7,768 bases of DNA, from the NCBI GenBank assembly GCA_947426875.1, contig CANEFU010000049.1:1-7768 (forward strand), read 5' to 3'. The notes beneath the pieces were generated by a model. That model saw nothing but the letters and a program-made list of their open reading frames with translations, was not told the DNA's origin and searched no databases. How positions within the stretch are numbered: the first letter of the stretch is position 1; the number at the start of each line of letters is the position of its first letter. A program made the translations under genes and the position numbers. Positions 1 through 7,191 of this stretch are shown here, piece by piece. The DNA comes from an uncultured Clostridium sp. (GTDB lineage Bacteria; Bacillota; Clostridia; TANB77; CAG-508).

Positions 1-2
1 AA

Positions 3-1565
3 CTTCTACAAATGTATACAGGAAATGAAACACAATCACAACAATTCAAATTTGAAAAGGCAGAAGAGATAGAAGGAAAACAATGCCTACAAGATGGAGT
101 ATATAGAATCAATACAGCACTAAATGTGAATAAAGGGTTAGATATAGCAGGTGGTTCTTATTACGACAAAGGAAATCTACAAATTTGGGCAAAAGATAAA
201 GTACAACAACAAAAATTTCAAATTACCTATCATAAAGAAGGAAAATATTATGACATAAAACTAGTTCATTCTGGAAAAGTGCTAGATGTAGCAGGAGGAG
301 AAAGAAAAAATGGTGCGAATGTACAGCAATATACAAGCAATGATTCAGTAGCACAACAATGGATATTGCAAGAGGCAGGAAATGGATATTATTACGTGGT
401 ATCCAAAGCATCTTTACTATATTTGGATATTGCAAATGGAAATGCACAAAATGGTGCGAATGTGCAACTATATGAAGGAAATGGCTCAACGGCACAAAAA
501 TTCAAATTCCAAAAAGTACCTATGATAGATAATGATGTCTATCATATAGCAATAAGAAAAAATGCCAATCAATATTTGGATATAGAAGGAGGAAATAGAC
601 AAGAAGGAGCCAAATTACAAATTTGGCAAAATAATAGTGTAAATCAACAAGTTTTTAGAGTAGAATACATAGATAGTAATTGTTGTAAAATAACAGCAAA
701 ACATTCAAATATGGCTTTGACCATTCAGGGGAATAGTGTAGTACAAAAACCATATGAAAATTTAGCAACACAACAATGGAGCATTGAAATAGTAGGAAGT
801 GGATATTATAGAATTAAGTCAAGGGCAACAGGAGAATATATGGAGATTGTTGGAAATAAAACAGCAAATGGAACTAAAATACAAACAAGTAGTACCATAA
901 AAAACAATGAATCACAAAAGTTCTCTTTTAATACCTTAACGCAAAAAGTAGGAATTGATGTGAGTGAATTTAATGGTGCCATTGACTGGGCAGCAGTAAG
1001 AGCTTCTGGACAAGCAGATTTTGCTATGATACGAGTAGGATATAGAGGATATGGCTCAGGAAAAATGGTGACAGACATGCAGTTTGTTAAAAATGTGACA
1101 GGAGCACAAGTCAATGGAATTAACATAGGATTATACTTTTTTACACAAGCCATTACGGTACAAGAAGCAAGAGAAGAAGCTAACTATGTATTAGATTTGG
1201 TAAGAAAATATCATATTCCAGTAAATTATCCAATTGTTATTGATACCGAATATTCTGGTAGCCCGAATTATGCAGGAAGAGCAGATGGGTTAGATGTCGC
1301 AACAAGGACAGCTATATGTAATGCTTTTGTAGAAACCATAGAAAAGGCAGGATATATAGGAGCTACTTATGCAAGTAGAAATTGGTTTTATGAGAAATTA
1401 GATGTATCTCAATTAACAAGAGGAGATATATGGGTGGCACATTATACTTCTGCTGGTCAGACAGATTATCAATATCGATATCATATATGGCAATATACGA
1501 GCTCTGGCTCAGTTTATGGAATCAAAGGTAGAGTGGATATGAATATTGCTTATAAGAAGTATTAA
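3..1565 (+). CDS. Ricin-type lectin repeat protein with C-terminal GH25 lysozyme (5' end outside window)
   Basis: The reading frame is open to the left edge (Leu-Leu-Gln precede the first Met at 12), and that Met lies inside a lectin repeat, so the real start is upstream. Counting from that Met, residues 1-16 are the end of one beta-trefoil, about 29-168 and 174-308 are two complete ricin-type trefoils, and 311-517 are a GH25 muramidase. Each trefoil has three subrepeats ending in a Q-x-W-type motif in the order QKF or QVF, QQW, QKF. The GH25 part shows DVSEFNG with Asp316, IDTE with Asp411 and Glu413 (the family's catalytic acid pair), DIWVAHY, IWQY and the closing VDMN. GH25 enzymes cleave the beta-1,4 bond between MurNAc and GlcNAc; the lectin modules presumably anchor the protein to a glycan. 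It is likely secreted, but the signal peptide is not in view. The sugar bound is unknown, and the role (own wall turnover or attack on other bacteria) is inference. Confidence 0.93.
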   Translation, partial: LLQMYTGNETQSQQFKFEKAEEIEGKQCLQDGVYRINTALNVNKGLDIAGGSYYDKGNLQIWAKDKVQQQKFQITYHKEGKYYDIKLVHSGKVLDVAGGERKNGANVQQYTSNDSVAQQWILQEAGNGYYYVVSKASLLYLDIANGNAQNGANVQLYEGNGSTAQKFKFQKVPMIDNDVYHIAIRKNANQYLDIEGGNRQEGAKLQIWQNNSVNQQVFRVEYIDSNCCKITAKHSNMALTIQGNSVVQKPYENLATQQWSIEIVGSGYYRIKSRATGEYMEIVGNKTANGTKIQTSSTIKNNESQKFSFNTLTQKVGIDVSEFNGAIDWAAVRASGQADFAMIRVGYRGYGSGKMVTDMQFVKNVTGAQVNGINIGLYFFTQAITVQEAREEANYVLDLVRKYHIPVNYPIVIDTEYSGSPNYAGRADGLDVATRTAICNAFVETIEKAGYIGATYASRNWFYEKLDVSQLTRGDIWVAHYTSAGQTDYQYRYHIWQYTSSGSVYGIKGRVDMNIAYKKY

Positions 1566-1571
1566 GAAAAC

Positions 1572-1611
1572 AAAAAATTGTCAAAAGGAGAAGTTCTTTT
1601 GGCAATTTTTT
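1572..1611 (+). terminator. Rho-independent terminator of the lectin-lysozyme gene
   Basis: A 16-nt left arm (1572-1587) pairs with 1596-1611 around an 8-nt loop, with one G-U wobble (T1581 opposite G1602). The right arm ends in a run of six T. It starts seven bases after the stop codon at 1563-1565, so it should end the upstream transcript before the glycosyltransferase genes. Confidence 0.88.
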
Positions 1612-1622
1612 AGCTATTTAGC

Positions 1623-1651
1623 TTGATTTGACACAAAATAAATGGTAGAAT
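1623..1651 (+). promoter_or_regulatory. Sigma-A-type promoter of the glycosyltransferase operon
   Basis: The -35 box TTGATT (1623-1628) and the -10 box TAGAAT (1646-1651) are separated by 17 bp, and the -10 is preceded by TGG, giving an extended -10. It lies between the upstream terminator and the first glycosyltransferase start at 1680, which supports it being the operon promoter. A perfect TTGACA at 1628-1633 overlaps the -35 but has no -10 at normal spacing. No operator or riboswitch is apparent in the short leader. Confidence 0.6.
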
Positions 1652-1679
1652 CAAGAAGAATAAAGGAGCAGAATAAAAA

Positions 1680-2759
1680 ATGAAAAAAATATTATTGGCA
1701 GCCTATTCGTTAGATATAGGAGGAATTGAAAAAGCACTCGTAACACTAGCCAATCAATTACAAAAAAAGGGATATCAAGTAACTCTTGTTTTAGAAAAGA
1801 AGCAAGGCATATTTTTAGAAAAAATAAATTCTAATATTCCTATCATTGAATATAGGCCAAGTGAGAGCAAAAATAGACTAAAAAGAAAAATAACCAATCT
1901 AGTAAAAAGAATCCATTTTATACTTCGTTATAAAAATAAATTTGATTTCTCAGCATGTTTTGCAACGTATTCAAATGTAGCAGCATTTGTTAGTAGAACA
2001 GCTTCAACCAATAGTTGTTTATGGGGACATGCCGATTATTTAACTTTGTATGAAAATAAGGAAGAGGCAGTCAGAAAATTTTTTATAGAAAAGAAATATA
2101 GCCAATTTAAACATGTGGTATTTGTTTCCCAAGAAGGGAAAGAAAGCTTTTTAAAAATTTTTCCTGAAATGAAGGAAAGAACAATCGTATGTAATAATCT
2201 GATAGATGGAGAAGAAATTATTAACTTATCAAAGGAAAGGATAGAAATCCAAAAAGAAGAAAATCAGATTACCTTTATTAATGTAGGAAGGCATGATGAA
2301 AAGCAAAAAAAATTAACAAGATTAATTTCTGCTACCAAGAAGTTAAAAGAAGAAAATTACGAATTTAGAATATTGCTAATTGGAGATGGACCAGACCATG
2401 AATACTATCAAAAATTAGTACAAGAAGAAAAATTGGAAGAAACAATTTTCTTTTTAGGAAAAAAGCAAAATCCATATCCTTATTTTAAAATAGCAGATTG
2501 TGTAGTATTAACTTCAGAATATGAGGGATATCCAGTTGTGTTTTTAGAAAGTTTTATGTTAAAGAAACCAATCATAACGACCAAAGTGTCAGACTATGAA
2601 GAAGTAGAACATGGTTATGGTATCGTAACAGAAAAAAGTGAACAAGCTATTTATGAAGCAATGAAAAGCTTTTTAGAAAAAGGATATTTAATCGAAAAAG
2701 AATTTGATGTAAAGCAATATAATGAAGAAATTGTAAAAAAAATAGAGCAACTTTTTTGA
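1680..2759 (+). CDS. GT4 family glycosyltransferase
   Basis: This 359-residue protein has the GT-B fold signature of retaining GT4 transferases, which move a sugar from a nucleotide donor to a growing glycan at the inner membrane face. The N-terminal half opens with GGIEKALVTLA (residues 14-24), the usual acceptor-domain glycine loop. The donor half shows NVGRHDEKQKKLTRL (201-215), IGDGP (234-238), GKKQNPYPYFK (260-270) and the E-x7-E motif with Glu282 and Glu290 in EYEGYPVVFLE. The HDEKQKKLTRL form of the donor loop recurs in GT4 enzymes of Firmicutes surface-polysaccharide loci. No membrane segment or signal peptide is apparent. AAAGGAG (1662-1668) lies 11 nt before the ATG. It is the first gene of a five-gene run. 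The C-terminal half resembles the GT4 at 4675, especially GKK-x-NPYPY and EGYP. Donor and acceptor sugars cannot be predicted from sequence. Confidence 0.92.
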   Translation: MKKILLAAYSLDIGGIEKALVTLANQLQKKGYQVTLVLEKKQGIFLEKINSNIPIIEYRPSESKNRLKRKITNLVKRIHFILRYKNKFDFSACFATYSNVAAFVSRTASTNSCLWGHADYLTLYENKEEAVRKFFIEKKYSQFKHVVFVSQEGKESFLKIFPEMKERTIVCNNLIDGEEIINLSKERIEIQKEENQITFINVGRHDEKQKKLTRLISATKKLKEENYEFRILLIGDGPDHEYYQKLVQEEKLEETIFFLGKKQNPYPYFKIADCVVLTSEYEGYPVVFLESFMLKKPIITTKVSDYEEVEHGYGIVTEKSEQAIYEAMKSFLEKGYLIEKEFDVKQYNEEIVKKIEQLF

Positions 2760-2771
2760 AAGGAATAGAAA

Positions 2772-3707
2772 ATGGCGAAAATAAGTGTGATTGTACCAGT
2801 ATACAATACAGAAAACTATATAGAGAAATGTTTAGAATCTCTAATTCATCAGACAAGAAAAGAGGAAATTGAAATTATTGTCGTAAATGATGGCTCAACA
2901 GACCATTCCGAAGAAAAAATAAAAAAGTATGAAAAACATATAAAATATTATGCAAAAGAAAATGAAGGAATTGCGAAAACTAGAAATTTCGGGATAGAAA
3001 AAGCTACTTCTGAATATGTTATGTTTGTCGATGCAGATGATTATGTGGATACGACATTAGTTGAAAAGTTAGAGCCATATTTAGACAAACAAATTGACTT
3101 AATTAAATTTAAATTGCAAAAAGTAGATGGAAAAGGAAAACTACTTGAAAGAATAGAGGGACCAGTATTCGAAACCATAACAGGAGAAGAGGCATTTGAC
3201 AGATTATATAGCGAAGATGTATTACTTGATTCTCCTTGTGTTTACATCATAAAAAAGGAATTATTTACGAAGAATCATTTTCAATTTCAACAAAGATATC
3301 ACGAAGACTTTGGATTGATACCATTGCTTATCTTAGTAGCCAAAAGTGTAGTTTCTACTAATTATTATTTGTATTCTTACGTACAAGTAGAAAATAGCAT
3401 TACAAGAAATGAAGATTATGAAAAAACACTTAAGAGAATGGAAGACGTATTATTGCATTATGATAATATGATAGAAACCATTGGAAAATTAGAACTAAGA
3501 GAAAGCTCAAAAGAAAATATCAAAATCTATTATACCAATGCTATTTTGTTGAAATTGAAAGATTTAAAAGGAAAAGACCAGAAATATTATATCCAACAAG
3601 TTCAAAAGAGAAACTTTGCTAAGAACATAAAAGCAAGAAATATAAAACAACTGATAAAAAAATTATTATTAAAAATAAATATAAAATTATATTTAAAGTT
3701 GAGGTAA
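2772..3707 (+). CDS. GT2 family glycosyltransferase (first of a tandem paralogous pair)
   Basis: This 311-residue GT-A transferase opens with VIVPVYNTE and carries NDGSTD (39-44) for nucleotide binding, the metal-binding DxD as DADD (87-90), and a later HED motif (177-179) that matches the catalytic-base region of inverting GT2 enzymes. The last 30 or so residues are strongly basic and hydrophobic (many Lys, Leu, Ile), which may hold it at the membrane. The gap from the previous gene is 12 bp, with AAGGA (2760-2764) as Shine-Dalgarno. Its first 110 or so residues are close to those of the next gene, and stretches are identical at the DNA level, so the two arose by duplication; their C-terminal halves differ, suggesting different acceptors. 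The glycan is unknown. Confidence 0.92.
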   Translation: MAKISVIVPVYNTENYIEKCLESLIHQTRKEEIEIIVVNDGSTDHSEEKIKKYEKHIKYYAKENEGIAKTRNFGIEKATSEYVMFVDADDYVDTTLVEKLEPYLDKQIDLIKFKLQKVDGKGKLLERIEGPVFETITGEEAFDRLYSEDVLLDSPCVYIIKKELFTKNHFQFQQRYHEDFGLIPLLILVAKSVVSTNYYLYSYVQVENSITRNEDYEKTLKRMEDVLLHYDNMIETIGKLELRESSKENIKIYYTNAILLKLKDLKGKDQKYYIQQVQKRNFAKNIKARNIKQLIKKLLLKINIKLYLKLR

Positions 3708-3710
3708 AAA

Positions 3711-4673
3711 ATGCCAAAAGTAAGTGTAATTGTACCAGTGTATAATGTGGAATTATATATAGAGAAATGTTTGAATTCTTTAGTGAATCAAACATTACAA
3801 GAAATAGAAATTATTGTTGTAAATGATGGCTCAACAGACCATTCTGAACAAATCATCCAAAAGTTTATAGAAGAATACCCAGAAAAAATAGTATATCTAA
3901 AAAAAGAAAATGGTGGGTTGTCAGATGCAAGAAATTATGCCCTTCCTCATGCTAAAGGAGAATATGTAGCATTTCTAGATTCAGATGACTATGTGGAAGA
4001 AAATACTTATCAAGATATGTATGAGCTAGCACAAAAAGAAAAAAGTGATATGGTAGAATGCGATTTTTATTGGGAATATCCGAATAAGAAAAAAGAAGAT
4101 ATAGGAGCTTTCTATCAAGGAAAAAAAGAAATGCTAGAAAAAGTCAGAGTAGTAGCATGGAATAAGCTAATCAAAAAAGACTTATTGCAAAAAACGGAGA
4201 TTGAATTCCCAAAAGGATATCGTTATGAAGATGTAGAGTTTACTTATAAATTAATACCACATTTGGACAAGGTTTCTTTTTTGAAAAAACCATGCATTCA
4301 CTATATCCAAAGAGAAGGCTCCATTGCTAATTCACAAAACGAAAGGACAAAAGAAATTTTTGATGTTTTAGAACATGTACTGGAATATTATAAAGAATGT
4401 GGTTATTATGAAGAATATCAAGAGCAATTAGAATACCTTTATGTTAGATTTTTGTTTTGTAGTTCATTTTTACGAATGGTAAAAATACAAGATAAAACCA
4501 TTCGAAAAAAGTTATTACAAGAAACGTGGGAAAAGGTGAATACAAAATTTCCGAATTGGAAGAAAAATAAAATATTAAACCAAAAAAGAAGTTGGAAGAA
4601 TTTATATATGAAATCAATCAATCAAGTAAGTTATAAACTATATGGTATGATTTTGAGAGGAAGCAATAAATAA
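3711..4673 (+). CDS. GT2 family glycosyltransferase (second of the tandem pair)
   Basis: This 320-residue GT-A enzyme has VIVPVYNVE at the N-terminus, NDGSTD (38-43), ENGGLSDARN (66-75), DxD as DSDD (90-93), GYRYED (169-174) with the likely catalytic Glu/Asp, and HYIQREGSIAN (197-207). This set is typical of exopolysaccharide and capsule GT2 transferases of Firmicutes. Only three bases separate it from the preceding stop. Its Shine-Dalgarno TGAGG (3700-3704) lies inside the end of the preceding gene, 6 nt before the ATG, implying translational coupling. The C-terminal third (after about 210) is rich in aromatic, Lys and Glu residues and matches no domain I recognise. Substrate is unknown; the family call is secure. 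Confidence 0.94.
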   Translation: MPKVSVIVPVYNVELYIEKCLNSLVNQTLQEIEIIVVNDGSTDHSEQIIQKFIEEYPEKIVYLKKENGGLSDARNYALPHAKGEYVAFLDSDDYVEENTYQDMYELAQKEKSDMVECDFYWEYPNKKKEDIGAFYQGKKEMLEKVRVVAWNKLIKKDLLQKTEIEFPKGYRYEDVEFTYKLIPHLDKVSFLKKPCIHYIQREGSIANSQNERTKEIFDVLEHVLEYYKECGYYEEYQEQLEYLYVRFLFCSSFLRMVKIQDKTIRKKLLQETWEKVNTKFPNWKKNKILNQKRSWKNLYMKSINQVSYKLYGMILRGSNK

Positions 4674-4674
4674 C

Positions 4675-5790
4675 ATGAAAAAAGTAGTATTTGGAATTAC
4701 AAGTTTGACACTAGGGGGAGCAGAGAGAGTATTAGTCGATATCGCAAATCAATTATGCGAAACTTATGAAATTACCATATTTACGATTTATGCCAAAGGA
4801 GAATTAGAAAAACAAGTATCCCCAAAAGTGAAAGTGAAATCACTTTATAAAGTTTCTTTTTCTGAACTGTCAAAATTTCAGAAACGTTTTAGTGTGCCTT
4901 TGAAAGTATTGCTATTTAAAAATAGAATTTATCAGAAATATGTGAAAGACAATTATGATGTAGAAATTGCCTTCTTAGAAGGAGCTATGACAAGGATACT
5001 TAGTACCAAAAATGAGAAAACTAAGAAAATAGTATGGGTACATAATGATATTTCTGCTGTTTTTGGAAATGGAATAAAAGCAAAGTTGAAAAGAGCAATT
5101 GACAAAAAAATATATGAAACATACCAAAAAATAATATTTGTTAGTAAAGATAATCTAAAAAAATTCGAAGAAGTATATTCTTTGAAAAATAAAAAAGAAG
5201 TTATTTATAATTATATTGATGCCCAAAAAGTAATTCAAAAAGCGAATGAAAAGAGAGAAGTAGAATTTGATAAGAATAAAATTAATGTAGTAACAGTAGC
5301 AAGATTAGTAGAACAAAAAGCGATAGACCGTTTTATCAAGATACATAGCAATTTGATACAAGAGGGATTAGAACATGTGGTATATGTGATAGGAGATGGA
5401 CCAGAAAGAGATAAATTAGAAAAAACGATAAAGGACAAAGGGGTGGAAAAAAGCTTTATTTTATTAGGAAAAAAAGAAAATCCTTATCCTTATATAAAAG
5501 CAGCTGATTATTTTGTCTTGCTATCACATTATGAAGGATATCCAATGGTATTGTTAGAAGCTCAGATTTTAGGAAAATATATCATAATAACAGATACAGC
5601 AGCCAGAGAAACCTTACAAAATTATGAAAATTGTAAGATTGTAGGAAATACAGAGGAAGATATTGCTAACCAGTTAAGTGAAATAATGAGAAATCAAAAA
5701 AAATATACGGTAAAACAATTAGATAAAAAACAATATCAAAATGAGGAGATTATAGAGCAAATTAAAAAAGTAATAGAGGAGATTGAATAA
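4675..5790 (+). CDS. GT4 family glycosyltransferase
   Basis: This 371-residue GT-B protein starts with a glycine loop LGGAERVLVDIANQL (13-27) and has WVHNDIS (121-127), VTVARLVEQKAIDRF (206-220), IGDGPERDKL (239-248), LGKKENPYPYIKAADYFVL (264-282), and the E-x7-E pair Glu287/Glu295 in HYEGYPMVLLE. These are the hallmarks of retaining GT4 enzymes. In the donor loop the usual Gly of QKGID is Ala (QKAID, residues 214-218), a mild change that should not abolish activity. It begins one base after the previous stop, and the purine-rich AGAGGA (4656-4661) within the previous gene is 13 nt upstream, so coupled translation is likely. It shares the NPYPY and EGYP region with the GT4 at 1680, but the N-terminal halves differ, which suggests different acceptors. 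No membrane segment is evident. Confidence 0.92.
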   Translation: MKKVVFGITSLTLGGAERVLVDIANQLCETYEITIFTIYAKGELEKQVSPKVKVKSLYKVSFSELSKFQKRFSVPLKVLLFKNRIYQKYVKDNYDVEIAFLEGAMTRILSTKNEKTKKIVWVHNDISAVFGNGIKAKLKRAIDKKIYETYQKIIFVSKDNLKKFEEVYSLKNKKEVIYNYIDAQKVIQKANEKREVEFDKNKINVVTVARLVEQKAIDRFIKIHSNLIQEGLEHVVYVIGDGPERDKLEKTIKDKGVEKSFILLGKKENPYPYIKAADYFVLLSHYEGYPMVLLEAQILGKYIIITDTAARETLQNYENCKIVGNTEEDIANQLSEIMRNQKKYTVKQLDKKQYQNEEIIEQIKKVIEEIE

Positions 5791-5795
5791 CCAAT

Positions 5796-6698
5796 ATGAA
5801 AATATCAGTATTAACACCAACTTATAATAGAGAAGAATTACTAATTAATGTATATGATAGTTTAGTTCAAAATGCGAAGAGCGAAGTGGAAGTAGAATGG
5901 CTTGTTATGGACGATGGTTCTACCGATAATACAGCAGATAGGATAAAACAATTTGAGCAAGAAAATAAAATACAAATTTGTTATTTTCGACAAGAAAATC
6001 AGGGGAAAATGGCAGCCATTAATCAATTGGTGGAAAAAGCAACAGGTGATGTAATAATTGAATGTGATTCGGATGATTATTTTACACCAGATGCTTTTCA
6101 AATCATACAACAAGAATGGGAAAGAAATAAAGAAAGAAAAGATGTTTATGCGTTATGTTTTTTAAAATATGATACCAAGGGAAACAACATGGGAAATAAC
6201 TTTAAAAAACAGGAAACTACGATGTTTGACTTATATTTTAAAGAAGGAGAAACGGGAGAAAAAGCACTCGTATTTTTTAGTAAAATACGAAAGCAATACA
6301 GCTACGTATTAGAAAAAAAGGAAAGATTTTCAACAGAAGCGAGAATGCATCATAAAATGGATGAATCTTATAAAATAATAGGGATTAATCAACCGATTAT
6401 GATATGTGAGTACCAGGAAGATGGTTATACACAGAATATAAAGAAACAATTTAAAGAAAATCCTTATGGTTATTATGAATATTTTAAGGAGATTTTACAG
6501 AAAGACTTGAAAGGAGTCAATTGGTCTAAAAGATGGTATGTGATAAAACATTACATATTGTTTAGTTTTCTAACCAAACAATATAATGGAAAAGTGATAA
6601 AAGGGATAGAAAATAAGATTTGTTATTATTTGTTTTTGCTACCTGGTATCATAAAAACCAAGATAAAAATGGGAAGGATAAGAAAAGTTAAAATCTAA
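5796..6698 (+). CDS. GT2 family glycosyltransferase, last gene of the operon
   Basis: This 300-residue GT-A protein has LTPTYNREELL (6-16), MDDGSTDNT (38-46), QENQGKMAAIN (66-76), and the DxD motif as DSDD (91-94). A GEKALVFF segment (154-161), a Glu-containing STEARMHHKM stretch (179-188) and CEYQEDGYTQNI (204-215) follow. This layout differs from the tandem GT2 pair and places it in another GT2 subgroup. The C-terminus has a hydrophobic stretch (CYYLFLLPGII, about 275-285) and then a very basic tail, so peripheral membrane attachment is plausible. The gap from the preceding stop is 5 bp; AGAGGAG (5775-5781) inside the preceding gene is the likely Shine-Dalgarno, 14 nt before the ATG, which is long. 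The stop codon (6696-6698) lies within the left arm of the terminator hairpin. Substrate is unknown. Confidence 0.92.
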   Translation: MKISVLTPTYNREELLINVYDSLVQNAKSEVEVEWLVMDDGSTDNTADRIKQFEQENKIQICYFRQENQGKMAAINQLVEKATGDVIIECDSDDYFTPDAFQIIQQEWERNKERKDVYALCFLKYDTKGNNMGNNFKKQETTMFDLYFKEGETGEKALVFFSKIRKQYSYVLEKKERFSTEARMHHKMDESYKIIGINQPIMICEYQEDGYTQNIKKQFKENPYGYYEYFKEILQKDLKGVNWSKRWYVIKHYILFSFLTKQYNGKVIKGIENKICYYLFLLPGIIKTKIKMGRIRKVKI

Positions 6699-6738
6699 AT
6701 GTTATTTAATTTTATAACATTTAGATTTTAATTTTTTT
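6688..6738 (+). terminator. Rho-independent terminator ending the glycosyltransferase operon
   Basis: A perfect 18-bp stem (6688-6705 with 6714-6731) encloses an 8-nt loop (6706-6713) and is followed by seven T (6732-6738). The left arm includes the last two complete codons and stop of the upstream gene, so ribosomes finishing that gene would cover part of the stem. The stem is A/T-rich but long. Confidence 0.9.
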
Positions 6739-6766
6739 AGTTATAAAAAATACAAAAACTTTCGAT

Positions 6767-6796
6767 TTGATGTTTAATTTTTCGACAAGATATGAT
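6767..6796 (+). promoter_or_regulatory. Sigma-A-type promoter of the right-hand lectin gene
   Basis: TTGATG (6767-6772) and TATGAT (6791-6796) are separated by 18 bp, followed by an A/T-rich start region and a 30-nt leader to the start codon. An overlapping alternative -10, TAAAAT (6796-6801) preceded by TGA, is also possible but has a poorer -35. Placement between a strong terminator and a strong Shine-Dalgarno supports independent transcription of the lectin gene. Confidence 0.6.
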
Positions 6797-6815
6797 AAAA
6801 TAAAAAGGGGATAAA

Positions 6816-6823
6816 GGAAGGAG
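6816..6823 (+). promoter_or_regulatory. Shine-Dalgarno site that selects the start at 6832
   Basis: GGAAGGAG ends 2 nt before the ATG at 6826 but 8 nt before the ATG at 6832. Normal spacing therefore favours the second ATG, which also gives a conventional signal-peptide start (MKKNIKYK). Confidence 0.75.
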
Positions 6824-6831
6824 AAATGCAA

Positions 6832-7191
6832 ATGAAAAAAAACATAAAATACAAACTTATCATAACCGTAATAATGATACTAACACAAGCAATATTGTGT
6901 CAAATAAATATTTCAGAAGCAGCAGAAAAAGCTACCAATACTTCTTTACAAGAGGGAACTTATATTATAAGGTCAGCTCTTAATACTAAATATGTATTAG
7001 ATGTAGCAGCAGCTTCCAAATCCAATGGAGCGAATATACAATTATTTCAATATGACAATGTAAACCAACAAAAGTTTAAAGTAAAACCATTGGGAAATGG
7101 TTATTATAGTATAACCGCACTACATTCAGGGAAGTCTTTAGATGTAGCAGGACGGAGAAAGCAAAGCTGGAACGAATATCTGGCAATATGA
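6832..7191 (+). CDS. First open segment: signal peptide plus part of lectin unit 1 (119 aa if no shift occurs)
   Basis: From the ATG at 6832 the literal frame gives 119 residues. Residues 1-8 are basic (MKKNIKYK), about 9-22 form a hydrophobic core, and ISEA-AEK (27-33) offers a signal-peptidase I site after Ala30 or Ala31, so secretion is expected. Residues 41-107 are lectin: EGTYIIRSALNTKYVLDVA, NQQKFKV (78-84) and LHSGKSLDVAG (97-107). After Gly107 the frame crosses the extra C; the last 12 residues (RRKQSWNEYLAI) are out-of-frame sequence with no lectin character, ending at TGA 7189-7191. Without a shift the product is a secreted fragment with about one and a half subrepeats, unlikely to fold as a full trefoil. 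Confidence 0.6.
   Translation: MKKNIKYKLIITVIMILTQAILCQINISEAAEKATNTSLQEGTYIIRSALNTKYVLDVAAASKSNGANIQLFQYDNVNQQKFKVKPLGNGYYSITALHSGKSLDVAGRRKQSWNEYLAI

Noticed and set aside
12..14. ATG at 12 as the true start of the left gene
   Set aside because: It lies within a lectin subrepeat, the frame is open upstream to the window edge, and no Shine-Dalgarno or signal peptide precedes it.
223..1153. Antisense open frames opposite the lectin-lysozyme gene
   Set aside because: They are shadows of the strongly supported + strand gene, with low-complexity composition and no Shine-Dalgarno or domain. The same applies to minus-strand frames near 2647-2856, 4439-4621, 5235-5438 and 5862-6113.
1628..1633. 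Perfect TTGACA as the -35 of the operon promoter
   Set aside because: There is no convincing -10 at 16-18 bp; TTGATT at 1623 pairs with the extended -10 TAGAAT at exactly 17 bp.
1566..1679. tRNA, riboswitch, CRISPR or insertion sequence in the intergenic gaps
   Set aside because: The two gaps (1566-1679 and 6699-6825) are short and accounted for by terminator, promoter and Shine-Dalgarno; no cloverleaf, direct-repeat array or transposase is present anywhere in the window.
6826..6831. ATG at 6826 as the start of the right lectin gene
   Set aside because: The Shine-Dalgarno ends only 2 nt before it; the ATG at 6832 has an 8-nt spacing and a typical signal-peptide start.
6889..6903. Lipoprotein signal (Cys in QAILCQ of the right lectin)
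   Set aside because: The residues before the Cys (A-I-L) do not fit the lipobox, which needs a small residue at -1; an ordinary signal-peptidase I site after SEA or SEAA is better.
7188..7191. ATGA stop-start overlap at the end of the first open segment as a reinitiation site
   Set aside because: The ATG at 7188 is in the wrong frame and meets a TAA after about a dozen codons.
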